Source: Bugulina stolonifera (lineage: Eukaryota; Bryozoa; Gymnolaemata; Cheilostomatida; Bugulidae). From it: 64,000 nucleotides of DNA. Below are positions 1-15,000 of the stretch, piece after piece (positions within the stretch are counted from its first letter, which is position 1; each line of letters begins with the position of its first letter). The notes beneath the pieces were generated by a model. It ran no database searches and was not told the origin of the DNA. It worked only from the letters and a program-made list of their open reading frames with translations. The stretch covers positions 17,432,501 to 17,496,500 of the forward strand of contig OW285190.1 in assembly GCA_935421135.1 (NCBI GenBank), in the 5' to 3' direction. A program made the translations under genes and the position numbers.

Positions 1-3000
1 AACAGCTGTGCCTCCATACTGTGTTAGTTTAAGTTGGGACCCTGTACGGTATCCTAATGGACCAGAGAGTGAGATTGTATATCAGGTAAGGCAAGTGAAG
101 ACGCAGCTTTATTATTTATATGTACATTCTTCATCATATTTTTACTTTGCAGCTTACAAAATATAATGTTAGTAAAATAGGTTATCATTGTTTATCATTT
201 TCCTTATAGTTGAAATGTAAAGACAGTATATGGTCTGATATTCCTCCATCTAAACAAGTGTGTGGATACAGACCATATGAAATAGCTAGGTGTGAGATCA
301 GAGCTAGAAGAGAGAGTAACACTGATGGTAATAGAGACAGTGAGACAGCTGAAAACAGTGTGCGAACTCTTTGTGCTGGTGAGTTGATGAGTCATACTTT
401 TCTTCATGCAGTGTTGCTGGACAAGCACTGTAAAGGTTGTTCTTTTCCTGATTTTACATTTAGGCTTGCCATTTGTCATTTTCAATATTTTGAAAGTGGT
501 GTTGTACTTTTAGTTGTATATATATTTTTTGTAGAACCAGGACTGCCAACAGATCTCTCTAGATATTTCACACAAGAGAGATATAAACCAGATGGACCAG
601 ATAGAAGGAGGATAAAAGTCAAGTTCAGTATTCCTGACAATGTAAGATGTATCTACTACTTTACTGTTATGTAAATGGTAAATGCCATCAAGTTTACTGC
701 AGTGTTGCATATACCTGTACCTGTGATGTGTGCAAAGAATAGTCTACTTCATGTCCTGTAAACTGACTGCTAAAAGGAAGCAGGAATTAACAGTTACTAA
801 ACCCATGCTGGAAGACTTCTATATATTCCGGTTTGGGGTTTGGGGTAAGCGCAGACAACTTACAAAGTGAAGATAAGACAACTCTCATTTGGTGAAGATT
901 CGCAAAGTATTCGCTACGTTATATTATACATATGACGACTCTTGTTATGGAGTTAGTGCGAATTAATGATTCAAGGAAGGTGATAAACTCATCTTAAAAT
1001 GGTGCTATTGTAATGGTTTCTGTGTTTTGGTGCGGTCGTCCTTGGAGGACTATCGACCCAGAAATGAAGTGCCTATGAGTGGTAATAGGACTTCGCATTA
1101 CATGAAAGATCGAGCGGTCTCAGTAGCCCAAATACTACCAAAGACGACCCATCTGATCTCAAGTCCGACCTTCAGACTATACAATGAAAGAGAGTAATTC
1201 AACCTAGTAGGCGGTTCGCAGAGCGAATGACCTAGTAAAAGGAAGAGAAAGTCCCTGTATCAAGTATAGATGTGTCTTTATTGAAAGCCAAGCGTAGACT
1301 GAGACAATGAACAGTAAAACAGTGCCCTTTATATAGTATAAGGACTTCCGGCCGACATGACGTCGGGAAAAGACGACGTGTGGTCGTCCGGAAGTTGCGC
1401 AACAAGATGGCCGCCGGAAGCCCGACGGCCGACCCAAAATAGGTCGGGTTCTACAAAAGTTGCTTATAATGGTCCAATTCATGTACAAAATGAATATCAA
1501 TGGATTCTGAGAGGTCGGGCCTCTGTACATGGGTATAAAAGGCATTAAAAGACTTAGAAATAATCATACAATCATATATAACAATATAAGAGTAGAGTAC
1601 AAGCAGATATATACATGTATGCACGCAATAATGAGTGTCAGATGTAAGATACGACTGGGCGTACCATCACATAGCCCCCTCACACTAGGTCATGGGTGTC
1701 TCTAGTGTCAAGTTAAGAAGGGTACGGTACAGTGTAGATTCTCTGGATACTATATCCAAGTCTGCTTGTACAAGCTGGAGTTGTCGGGGGTGGTTTAGAT
1801 GCTGGTTGGCTAGTTCACGAAGAGCTATTTCTCGAGCATAGAGAGGTTCCAGATGTTGGCGTAGAGTGTCCCCCACCTGTTGACGGCTGGCAAGGTAGTG
1901 AATCCGTGGCTTGAGTTCAGCAAGTTGTTGCATGAACGACGGATCCGGAGATGCAGGACGTGTGGCATTCGGCTGAGTTAGTACAGGAGATGCAGGAGGT
2001 GGGGACTGGACGGCAGGAGAGTCTGGAGTGGCTCGGAGTAGGTCCCTGGCAGGTGTATAAGGAGAGCGGTGCGGTGAGACCTCTAGTGTGGGCCTGGACT
2101 GCAGTGGCTCGATCAGTAGAGTCGGAGAAGCTGTACAAGAAGCTGCACATGAGACCTTGGGTGGAGAGCCTTCGTAGAGAGGGCCTGACTGAGGAGCAGG
2201 CATACTCTTCCGTGGAGCAGGCCTTGTCTTCCAAGAGGGTAGACGTCCGCGTCGGCCAGGGGGGCCGACACTTACTGCGGAGGTACTAGCAGGAGGTCGC
2301 CAGAGAGAAGGTCCAGCAGGAGTGGTAGGCGACGAGGAAGAGGAGGAGGTAGCATCAGAAGGTGCGGAGTCGGGGGTCTGTTCTGGAGATGGGCTGTGCC
2401 GTCTCTTGGGAGGTCGCTTCCTTGTGGAGGAGGAGCTGGGCAAATAAACTGGTTTATTTGTCCCCGACTGTCCGTCCATAGTAGGACGACATGGTAGAAA
2501 TGGTGGGGGATCCTTTACGCCCCACCATTCCATGAGGGCCCCATAGCTGGGCCCGTCCGTGAGGAAGAGACGTTTCCCACAGATACTGGATCTCCGACTG
2601 AAGTGATGGCCTAGAGCATCACGGCTAACTGAGCTGCGTCCGCAGCGACAGTAGAAGCGGGCAAAGTGCTGCCAAATGTGAATGTTCAGTCTCTTGAGGG
2701 TGCCGGAGAAGCCACACTTTGCACATTTGAGGTTAGGTTGACTCCTTCTAGCCAAGTCGTCTCGGGCTTGTTGAGTGAAGGTACTAATCCATGGCTTAGT
2801 GGCTCCGGAATGCTGGGACGACTCGATGGGCAGCTTGTCAGTGAGTTTGTGCAGCTTAATTGTAGCTAACTTCAGGGTAGAGGTAACAGGAGGTGGAGTG
2901 GGTGGAGGCGTGCCGTCTGGCGTGAGCGTCTTCCGTAGAGGAGATGCATCTACAACACATAATTCATCTGATGTGTAGCCTCCGCCTTCTAACTCATGCT

Positions 3001-6000
3001 CTTTCCTGTGAGAATGTTCAGGGGAATTCTCCTCTGTCCCGACTGGTCTATGCCGAGTGGGGAGGGAGAGAGAATTCATGCTTGACAGTCTCACAGGTGT
3101 TGATTGTACCTCTAATTCTGATTCGGTCCTTACTGGTAACACTGAGATTTGCTTACCTTCAGCCGTGAAGACAGGCTGATTGGAGTGATCCATACTAGGA
3201 GGAGTAGCCGTCTCGTCTGCACGAGAATGAGAAAGGATACGAGTGCTGCTATTAACTTCACCAGTGACACGAGGAGTGCAGGAGTTGCTACATGTAGGGA
3301 TACATGTGCTTCGGTGAAGTGCTGGACGAGAAAGGACTACTCGTCTGTGAGCTGTCGTATTTATACTAGCCGAGGGATGAGCGATTGGCTCAATTGTAGG
3401 CAATGCCTCAGGCACATTTTCTTTGTTCGACTCGTCAAATAAGCGCGGGAACACGGCAATAGTTGCCTTCGATTGCTTCTTATCCGCTTTAGGGGACTTC
3501 GAGAGTTCGGCAATCTGTATCTTCGGCTGAAACTGTTCGGCAATGCTAGATTCCGTACAAGAGCGTTTTGCTTTGTGTACTTGAACTGCTGGCAGTATAG
3601 ACTGTATCTCCGTCGTTGGGATTATGTCTTGAGGTTCGGCTACGCGACATTTCGCGTCCTCTGGATCAGGTCGGGCTGTTGAAACTTGAACATTCTTCGA
3701 GAGGTTCAGAGGTAGCTCTCTGGTTTGGTCCAGCACGGTTTGCTCCGTGTCGATCCTCAGGCCGCGGACTTGGACTGTAGTGTCTGGCAGTTCTACACAC
3801 GATAAGTCGTCCGTCGGGGCATACTGAATTTGGGCGGGAATCAATTGCTGATTAGTGTCGGATCTGGACGTGGCCAGATCCTGTTGATCCTTCTGAGTTG
3901 AGGATAGGTCGGGTTTACCTTGTGAGGTTTGGTCCGACGGGGCGGGACATATGAGTCGTCCTTTCAGCCTTGGGGGGTGATCTGTGGTCACTTCGGATGT
4001 GTCCGGCTTTGAGTGGGGTCGTTTCTTGCCTGGTGTTGGCCTAGTGGGTTTAGGTTCATCCACTGTGACGGGTGTAGGTGACGCCGTCGGCCTGGAGTGT
4101 GATGGGCTAGTTACCTGTGGGGTTTTCTGTTTGGAGTGGCTACTCTTGACTTTAGGCTTAGTGGGTATAGGTTCTTCCACTAGGACGGGTTCTGATGTGT
4201 CCGTCGGCCTCAGTGGACGACCATTGTGGTTTGGTCCACTCTTCTTGGGTTTGGCCACAGTAGGAATGGGTTCATCTACTGGGACGGGTTCTGATGTATC
4301 CGTCGGCCTTTGTGGACGACCATTGTGGTTCGGTCCACTCTTCTTGGGTTTGGCCTCAGTAGGAATGGGTTCATCTACTGGGACGGGTTCTGATGTATCC
4401 GTCGGCCTTTGTGGACGACCATTGTGGTTTGGTCCACTCTTCTTGGGTTTGGCCTCAGTAGGAATGGGTTCATCTACTGGGACGGGTTCTGATGTATCCG
4501 TCGGCCTTTGTGGACGACCAATGTGGGGTGGTCCACCTTCTCCTTGCTGGGCTCCAGTAGGAATGGGTTCGTCTACTGGGACGGGTTCTAGCGTGTCCGT
4601 CGGCCCGTCATCTGTGCCTTGACATTTCTGTAGGAGGGTATGTAGGGCTTTCCGTAGGAGGTCGGCGGGAAGCTCCTCTTGTGGCTTTGGAGGGTTGGCC
4701 TTGCCACCCTTGTTACTCTGGAAGGCTGTTCCGGTTTCCAGGGCTTCCTCCATATCATCGGGCTGTAACCATGTGTAGTACCAGCGTAGGCCACGGTCGT
4801 GGACTGAGAGGCAGAACTTCTCTACAGCCCACTCTTCCAAAGATGCAGGGGGTGCTCCTTCAAAGGCTGTTGCCATCAGTCTGCGGATGAGAGCTGCATA
4901 GTCTCTGAGTGACGTGTGGGCTGGCTGTTCCAGGGTGGACAGCTTCCATCGGGCTTCCCTGGCAGATAATCCATACTGTTCCCTCAGTCGGGAAAATATC
5001 TCTTCGACTGATCGGGGTCGGCCGCATTCTTGTGCGGGCCCGTGTAGGGCGGCTCTAAGCCGTATGAGGCGTGCTCTGTCATTCCAGTTGCAACGCTCTG
5101 CCATAGCGGTGAAGTCTTCTATGAAGAGTTCGACGTCCTCTTGTCCGTTGTAGCTGAGTGTTTTGAGGTCCTGCTCGGCCTGGTACATTACCTGCTGAAG
5201 CAGGTTCCTTATTCGGTCCATGTCGGTAGGGTGTCGGGTAGTGAGTAAAACTGCTTTGGTTTGTTAGGCCGTGTCGGCCTAATGGTCGTACTGAGTACCG
5301 TCAATCTGTTCTGGATCCGAGGTCGGTCTTTGATTGAAGATCCGGCGTAGGTCGGGCTACATCCAGCGGAACCACGAGAATTATGGGTGCACTTTAGCGT
5401 TTGTCACCTTCTCGTATCCAAGGTTCCCGGGTCCGAGTCCTAAATCGCCGTAGAAGTATTGAAGAATGAGGTCGGTCGGTCACCCGAGGCCGAGGTCACC
5501 TTCCTTCTCTTCGTATCGTAAGAGTACGACCTTAGAATCCCACTGCTGCCACCAATGTAATGGTTTCTGTGTTTTGGTGCGGTCGTCCTTGGACGACTAT
5601 CGACCCAGAAATGAAGTGCCTATGAGTGGTAATAGGACTTCGCATTACATGAAAGATCGAGCGGTCTCAGTAGCCCAAATACTACCAAAGACGACCCATC
5701 TGATCTCAAGTCCGACCTTCAGACTATACAATGAAAGAGAGTAATTCAACCTAGTAGGCGGTTCGCAGAGCGAATGACCTAGTAAAAGGAAGAGAAAGTC
5801 CCTGTATCAAGTATAGATGTGTCTTTATTGAAAGCCAAGCGTAGACTGAGACAATGAACAGTAAAACAGTGCCCTTTATATAGTATAAGGACTTCCGGCC
5901 GACATGACGTCGGGAAAAGACGACGTGTGGTCGTCCGGAAGTTGCGCAACAAGATGGCCGCCGGAAGCCCGACGGCCGACCCAAAATAGGTCGGGTTCTA

Positions 6001-9000
6001 CAAAAGTTGCTTATAATGGTCCAATTCATGTACAAAATGAATATCAATGGATTCTGAGAGGTCGGGCCTCTGTACATGGGTATAAAAGGCATTAAAAGAC
6101 TTAGAAATAATCATACAATCATATATAACAATATAAGAGTAGAGTACAAGCAGATATATACATGTATGCACGCAATAATGAGTGTCAGATGTAAGATACG
6201 ACTGGGCGTACCATCACACTATTTTATGTTGTTTGTACATAATATATATAATAATTATGTATTCTAACAATACCTTTATTTAAACAGGATATCACTATGA
6301 ACTGTAAAGAAATAAAATCTAAAGAGTTCAGACTGAAGGGTACCCCAGATTATTCAGATAACAATCAGTATATAGATAATCTCTTACCCAACTCTAAATA
6401 TGAAATCGAAGTGAAAGTAGTGAATGATAAAGATCTGGTGAAAACTGTATCATGGGAGATAACTACCATAGAACTAGGTAAGCATCATGTAGCCTATATT
6501 ATGGACATGAACACACTGCATAATTGGTTTGTCTATTAATACTCAGGTATGTTTCTGGTATTATTATTTGCTACATCTTAAGAACCAGGTAATTTGGTAT
6601 TTCTTAGGCAATAAAGCATTGTTTTACTATTTGGCCACCACATATTTTACCAGTGTGTTGATATACATTGTACAATAGCACTACATTTACATCTACATGT
6701 AGATGTAGATGTTAACGTGTATCCTCTACCTTCGTTTTGATAAGACTAGTGTTAATGTGACCTCTTATATTTGTTATACAGTATTACATGTAAAAGTGAT
6801 TTACAGGCTTCAGTAATAACTCTAACCAATATTATGCACTCACTCAAATATGCCTATTATCCATTCAGCTGACTACTTATCCATATCTAATCACCAGCAC
6901 GGACTGGTAACAACCCAAGTATTCAATTTTTGAGGATTTGACCATTCTAGTCAGTTAGGTAACACTTTTAGCTTCAAGATGATATGCAAATTGACTATAT
7001 TTACTTTATTTACTTCAGTGTAATCAGACTGTAAAGTTTATATATTGCCAAAAATGCTCAGCTGTTCAACAATAGGTGAATAAGTGATGTCACTTGTTCA
7101 GGTTATCACTAGTGCGATCAAGCGGCACGTTGACTACTAGTTCTATGAGCCGGCAAACACTGATTGTTCTAATGCAAATTACTATGAATCACCGGTCTAT
7201 ATTTAGTATTCATGCAACATGTACATAGCTTAATTCTTCAACTACTAATGTGTAAAGGGGATTCTACTTTTGTCCAGATGATTTGCTGAAATTTGTCAAT
7301 GAACATGGGCTTGCTTACAATTGGTTTTAATAGGTCAACTAGTCATGTGCTGGCACTAGTACAATAAACTAAACTATAATTGTAAGGAGCATTACTCCCA
7401 CAGTAACAATGGGAACAATTGACCTATTTATAACTAACACTCTGTCATTGGTTGTCTTTGTTTCTTTGTTCAACTATGACTGTAGATGCTCTTTCATACT
7501 GAACAGACAAGTGACATCAATGAATAGTTGGAAATTCCTGGCAAAATTTCTTGAGCTTTTACGAAATCACTATATTTCAACGGTTTTTGGGGTTCAAATA
7601 CAGCCATTTGTTCATGTTCAACCAAGTCAAGTTGCGTATCATTTTGAAGCCCAAAATATGAACTTACTAACTAGAATACCTACATTTTGAATTTTGTACT
7701 ACTAAATAATAAGGTCAGTAGGTCAGTACGGTACATTCAGGTTCACTTACATGTATAATGTTCTACATCGATATTTATATATCACGTAATTATTATGTTC
7801 CAGAACCATATACCCCTCCAGTTATAACTAGTAGTGCTTCACATAATCAGAGCTGTGTATTTCTTGGTTGGAGTTTACCATTAGAACCTAATGGAGTCAT
7901 AACCAGATACCAGGTATAGTAGTGTTTACTATTAGCACTACTAATCTCTTTTTAATCTCTCAAACTAATAGACTATAATGGTTAATAGTAAACTATTATG
8001 TAGTAATAGCCTGCTATTGATTTAGGTGCCCAGGGCTGTTGCTGAACATTTGGAGTTACATGTACCTTGGTCTCGAAAACTGTCTGTAAATATACAATGG
8101 TATACATGTACACAAAGGTTGAACATTGGTCATCATTTATCATTCTAGAATTTTTAAATTTTTTTACAAAATTGTAGCATTATGCAGGCCCTCGTCTACT
8201 AATGTTGTGCTACTTCATGAGAACACATATAGCTACTCTTCTTCTCTCTGCTGGAAAGTCCTCTTGACAGCTAGCCATCTAATTAAGCCATTATGAATGA
8301 ATTTTGTAGCATAGATACTTTCTAAATGGAGATACACCACCATCTTGGATAGATTATAAACCACCACAGACTGAGAATAGTTACATTTCTTGTGGATATG
8401 AAGCTGGAAACCTGATTACTTACCAAGTAAGAGCATGGACAGCTGTTGGTTATGGTCCTCAGGCTACTGGAAACATCAGAGTGACGTGTGGATGTAAGTC
8501 TTAATTGAAAAATTAATATTTCTAGTTGCAGACTATTAATACATATTGTAATTGTAGACAGTGAGGTAGAGGTGGTTTGTCAACAAATCTGTGACTCTTC
8601 CATTTTTCTACAAATCCAACAAACTGCATTGTGACACTTTTATATTGTACTGTCCTGACACTGCTGGCAGCCAGAACTCAATGTTAGTTACATGGCGTTC
8701 TTCCTCTGCAACCGAATTTCACCTGCTAATTTGATGCACTCAAACTAAATGCTCACTGCCGTAGTTCATTGTAGGTAAACATAATTGTACATGCAGGTAA
8801 ATTTTGCTTTTAGTTCCATCTATCCCAGAATTCCATACAATGAATGAAACGCATAAAGTATCTGACAGGGAGAGGGTCAAACTAACTGTGTCTTGGATGG
8901 TGAGTCATACTTGAATTTTACACTTTACACTTTACACTTTTAGCAGATTTGTTGAAAGCTCTGTATAAGTTCTGTTGTTTTTTTGTCAGAAGCAGTTATT

Positions 9001-12000
9001 GTTAATATTTTAGAGCCTCAACTTAGAAGAAATGGCTTCATCAGGTTAGCAGTGCCATTTGAATCCGTACCATATATCATATCATGTATCTACATGTACA
9101 ATGTATGCCACAGGAGTCAGACCCGGCATGTGCATCCATCCTCTACTACAACCTAACTATGCTGTTGAGGTCAGACAGATTCTTTCACAAGAAATATCTT
9201 CCAACTGAGAATAGAGAGATGGTGATAGAAGGCTTAGATCCATACACAAACTACACAATCCTACTGGTAGCTGTTAATGACGCCCGTAATGTATCCTCTT
9301 CAGAACCGCGCTATATTCTCACTCCAGAGCTAGGTAAGTTCTGGTGTCTTAACTAGTAGGTCTATGGCCCATCTCCTTTGGTGGTGCTCACTGTATCTCG
9401 GACTATTATTCATTCCATTTCACTCTAACCAATGTAAATAATAGAAAACAACACTGTTTAGGTAGGTATAATCATGTAGTTCTCTCCATTTGATTTACCT
9501 TATTAGTAGTTTGCTCCACTGCGAGATGCATGAAGTTGGTGTTTTTGGGTTTTCCCCTAGCCTGGGTTTTCCCCTAGCCTAGTGCTGTTTTTTTATTGTG
9601 CAAGAAGCCGGTGGTTGTTTCAAATCTGCAAATGCTCAGCAGTATACATTTTTAATTACAAGTACATGTATATGTATATCCTATTTAGCTCCGTACGATG
9701 GGCCAATTCTGGACACAGAGTTCGACATCTCCTGTGTTTCCCTCACCATCCAAGAACCAGCAGAACCGAATGGAGTCATCACACACTACCAGGTTAGACA
9801 AGCGTTGAAAATTCCATAAACTTGCAGTATTACTACATTGGTTAGTGTTTTATGTAAACCTAACGTACATGTACACAATATGTATTTGCAGCCACTAAAA
9901 GCAATCGGATGAAGATACTAAGTTTTTCCGGCAATTTAAAATGTTTTACCAAATTTTTATTGCCGTCTTCCGACAATAATAACTTAGACTAATTTTAGCT
10001 GTGTAATGTAGACCCTAATATGGTCTAGATTTGTCATATTATGATAGATCTAACTAATTTGTTTTAGATTTTCTTTGATATTATTACATTACACTGTATA
10101 TTATAATCATCCCTACCTATTCCGTACCGACAGATTTCCTGTGGCTATGCCGGAACTAAACCAAGTTATTCTAAGATATCCAAAGTTCTAGCAACTTCAC
10201 AAAACTACACTGTCTGTGAACTGAGATCAGCTGAGAAGATGGACTGTAGAGTTAAAGCTGTTAATATTGCTGGAGCGAGTCCTGTTACATCAGTGACTGG
10301 ATACACTAGATTTGAGAGTGAGTCAGTCTAACTAGATATGTAAACAAGTTCTGAAAAGTAATTACTAATTCATCCTAGAAAAATACAATTACTGGACTTT
10401 TCCCTGGCAGCAATACGGTCTCAAACCGCCAGCTTCTTTCGCGCTCTGCCTAGCATGTGACTGAAGACACTACCATCATGGCCAACTCGGCGCTCCGCCA
10501 TTGAACTAGTTGAACCTTGCCACTCTCAAAAATGTGCTACTCTATCTATCTTACTATCGCGGCTAGCTTGCAGCTTGGTCACGGGTCGCTAGCGATGAGG
10601 AAAATGTGAACAGCATATTACCAAATGTGAATGAGCATTGTTTCTAGAAAGTATCCAATTTGCTCAAAGATGTAACTTGAACTACACATGAAATATTTCT
10701 AATCAACCTTATATGTTTTTATTTTCAGTACCCCTAAGCAAAAAGGCTGGATTGAAAAATTCAAAAAACTCTGGGAAAACTGTACCAATTACTATCTATC
10801 CAATAAAACTGAGCAACAAGCAGCCCAGGTATGGATTTATTCTGTTTGTGAAGCCCTATAATCAGAATTTCTGTGATATTCCTAGATGTTTTTGGCATTA
10901 ACTCTTGTACTTCTCAGTGCGTACCGGTTCGTTGTGAAAAAGCTCGGTGAGGGAAATGCTAGACGGAAGAGATCAAATCAAGTTATTCCAGAACCAGACT
11001 GTGATCTGGAGAACTCCGGAGACTCTACCTCTTGCTACATCACAGCAGACGTTGATAGCTCTTTAGTAATAGGTGATGGTTACGAGTTTAAAGTTGGAGA
11101 TGGTAAGGAGTACGGAGGGTATCACAATGCACCCCTAGAGCCTGGTCAGGATTACAGGCTATACCAAGGTGTTACAGTAATCACGGAGGTATGCGATGCA
11201 ACCTAATGTTCTGAGGCTATATTTTCATAATTAACCAGGTCTATCGGACCAGCCAGCAAGTATTAGTAATATTGTGTAGTGCTCTTGTACATGTACAATG
11301 TATAATGAATAATATTGTACTTCAACAGTTCTTGTGATACTACGCACCTTCCATCATAACAAATTGTGAAGACATGCATCTACATTTATACAGTATGCAT
11401 TACATTTCTTTCTACTTCAGGATGGTACAGAGAGAGTGGAGTACTTCAAAGAACCCATAGACTTTTACTTGGGTTAGTTCCTTACCAATATACAGCATAT
11501 ATATCAGATATGTACAATTGTACCTATATGTAGATTCGTGTTGCACACTGTTGCACATCCAGTGGTGAGCAACTAATGAAAGTTGTAGAGGGATATTCCC
11601 ATTGAAATAATATAATATTAGCAGGAACGTCTAGCTAAGTGAGGTGACATGCTGTGTGGCATTGGATAGAACCAATTATTATTTTATTTATATGACCCTG
11701 CAATGCAATTTCTAATGCAGTTTATATTTACATATTGCATTCATAACTATGCTCTCTCTATTTTAGCTCCTTCATGTGACAGTCGCTGCGCCATTGGTGT
11801 TGCTGTCTCTCTCGTTGTCATCGCACTGATTGTGGTAGTGATAGTTGTCGTAATATTTCTGAGGAGGTAAGTAGATATACATAACCACTTTATTCTGCAA
11901 ATGAATTAATACAATTTGGATTTTAGAAGGAAGTTCATAGGTCTCAGGTCTTAGTTTTTGTCTTTTTGTTTGGTTTCAATTGCAGTTAGACCACCCTAAT

Positions 12001-15000
12001 GAAACAAAAACTTGGAATATACGGTAGACATCATAAACATGTATAACCGTTGGTGTGTCTTGTTGGGCTTATTAATAATGTTGGCATTCAGTTAATCTTG
12101 TTTTCACTTGTCGTTCTAAAACAATTAAACTGCTAAACTGAAGTCTACTTGAGTTTTGAGTTGCTACAATTTGTGTTTAACAATTTTGATGGTTTCATTA
12201 AGGGAGTGCTTTTGCCGGCATCGTAGATTGGTATGGAGTGAGTTTAGAGAACCTGAGTGCAGGTGTCACTAATTATGCAGTGGGTGCTGGAGTACTCGTA
12301 CACTATATTATACTGCATACACTGTATTGTACTGTATTGTACTGTATTGTACTGTATTGTACTGTATTGTACTGTATTGTACTGTATTGTACTGTATCGT
12401 ACTGTATTGTACTGTATTGTACTGTATTGTACTGTATTGTACTGTATTGTACTGTATGTCGGTGTAGTTATACAATGTATGTACTGTATGGAGGTGTAGG
12501 TATACGATGTATGTACTGCACAGAGGTGTAGTTATACGTTGTATGTACTGCATGTGTTTGTAGGAGGAAACCTCTGGAGAAAGTTGTTGAAGAGGATGAG
12601 GATCTTCCGCTTAATAACATTCCACCTGAACTTCCTCTTGATAATATTCCCCCTCCACCTGACACTTCCAGTGCCTCCAGTGAGTAGACAACTCCAGTAT
12701 ATCCTAGAAACACAGTATTGTTTATTATATGAATCAGTACTAGTTCGTAATGACTCATTAACTTGTTGTTAAAGCACTTGACCAGACTCTGATAGGTAAT
12801 TTATACATTGCCTTCGCTACTAATCCGTGAGTACAGAACATCAACACATGGGAGTGTACTTTACACAACATGTCATATTTTGTTACATGGGAGTGCACTT
12901 TACACAACATGTCATATTTTGTTACAATTGTTTTCCTAGTTGGGGTAAGATGTCATAATTTTAGCTGACTCCGCTGCGGTAGAGTGATTCAATGCATTGT
13001 CTAGTTTATGTTTATATACCCTTCTCTGATTTGTCACATTTTATGTCGTGTTTATAAGACAGAGGACCGAGGCCACAACCAAGGAGAGAAGACCTTTATG
13101 ATCAAGTTGACTTGACCTCTGTAACCTTACCCAATCTCGAGGAGTATATCAGACAGGAAGATCATATTAGAGGGCAGTATGAGGTTTGTACTTACACATT
13201 ACACATAGTTAAATGTATAATGAACTAGAAAACCAGGGATGTCAGGAACGATAGCCTTGCAAGGACAAGTTGATAGATGAGCTATTAGTTTCAGTGCAAG
13301 AAGTTGTCAAGATGGTTGGATGTTTTTTTGTACTCGTATCTGCAACATTTTACCATTGCATTGGTATTTTCTAACTTGTGTCGTGCTGGTTTTTCATATA
13401 CATACATGTACATGTACATGTATATATATTGTACTGTACTTAAATAGTGTTGTATCTGTACTTGTATCGCCCTTATGTTGACCTTCTGTTGTACTCGCAC
13501 CATATTATATGTATCTTGCAATTGTATACATGTTACACATGTATGTAGTGTATATTGCAAGTGTGCTACAATTTTATCGTATTTGTGTTTTTTCCATTGT
13601 ATTAGCATTGCAGTGTTTTTGTATTTGTTACATGTACTTGTGTTACTTTTATTGCATTTTCGTTACACTTATATACAATATGTAAATAATTGTATATTCC
13701 AGTATTACAGCACAACTTTACGCATTGCTACTGATATTGTAGAAAATTAAAGAGCTACCAAAACCCGTTATGAATGCTGCCGCAATTCCTGAGAACAGAC
13801 CGAAATGTCGCTACCGGGGCCTCTATCCAGGTAAGTAAAATAAGTAGTGCCGCTTGATCGAATGTATACTATGTTTAGGTTGGATAAGGTACTGACTTTT
13901 GGATACTACAATGTAACACAGTTGTTAGATTAGTTAACTAAACTAATAAACATGTCAGCTATACAGCTGACTTAGGCTATTAATATTAGTTTTCATTGTA
14001 ATTTATGGCTTTTATGAACGTGAAGTAAAATAAATGCTTGGTTAGTACGTCATAACAGCAAGCACCTGTTGAGCACAAATACAGAAACAAATATTTTCAC
14101 CTTATTTCAGCCGACGAGTCGAGAGTAATACTAGAGAGAAGCGGGGGAGACGATACTGATTTCATAAATGCTTCCTACATAAGTGTAAGCTACAGTCATT
14201 TACTGAAATCGTACATTAGTAGTAGTACATCTATATAATGCTAATAGCCGTTATTATTATTATTATTGTATGATGCATGATATAGAACTCATAACATAGA
14301 CATACAGTAAATACACAATTTGTACTAATTATTGATAACTGCCTACTTCTAGGGATTCGCAAAGTCTAACCCAGGCTACATCGCGGCTCAAGGTGAGGAA
14401 AAATAAATTATATCAACTGCGTTGTTTCAGATATAAGCTGATATTGATGATAGTGTGACAATGTAATGTTAATGAAAATGCAAATGTAACTTACTGCGAC
14501 CACTGCAGCCACTGCGGTTGCTACGGTTACTATGTTGTATCAAGCAGTTACGTGGTATGAAACAAAATTCAACTATACAAAATTTAATTTAGGCATATTC
14601 CTTACTACACAGCAAGCCAAAAATCAGAGAACTGTGTATTAATAGTGTTAGTCTGTTGTGAAAACATACCTGTAAATCAAACGGCTCATTCCGCTGCTTA
14701 TTTGATTTAAAGTGCATGATATGGTGTTTTAGCTGCATGTACATTTGAACCAACTGCTATAGCATATTAATAGTATGGCAAAACTTGTTAAACCTTTTTT
14801 AAAACGCTATTTTCTAGGCCCAACGATTGCTACTGTTGATGATTTCTGGCTAATGATTTGGCAGCAAAGACCTAAAGCTATTGTCATGGTTACGAAAGTC
14901 TTAGAGAATGACAGGGTAATAGTTTGTAAAAAGTTCTCCTCTACTATTAAAGTTGGAAATTTTACCGTTGCTTAGTTATAAAACATATAACAATAATAAT

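Larger units (their letters stand above)
1009..6218 (-). mobile_element. Non-autonomous gag-only LTR retrotransposon (TR-GAG type)
   Basis: A complete element lies antisense in a phosphatase intron that splits an FN3 domain. It has two 663-bp LTRs (TG...CA) that differ at one position by eye, a CTAT target duplication (1005-1008 and 6219-6222), a tRNA primer site next to the right-hand (5') LTR, a G-rich polypurine tract next to the left-hand (3') LTR, and one 1178-codon gag-like ORF filling the interior. There is no protease, reverse transcriptase, RNase H or integrase. Insertion must be very recent. The gag fold resembles Ty3/gypsy elements, but without pol the superfamily remains an inference. 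Confidence 0.93.

Noticed and set aside
3984..4622. 212-codon plus-strand ORF rich in [16 protein letters not shown]
   Set aside because: Antisense shadow of the Pro-rich 99-bp repeats of the gag gene.
1009..6218. Endogenous retrovirus with env
   Set aside because: The interior has room only for gag; no pol or envelope sequence is present.
12238..12553. Tyr/Cys-rich ORFs on both strands
   Set aside because: 10-bp minisatellite in a phosphatase intron, with no codon bias.
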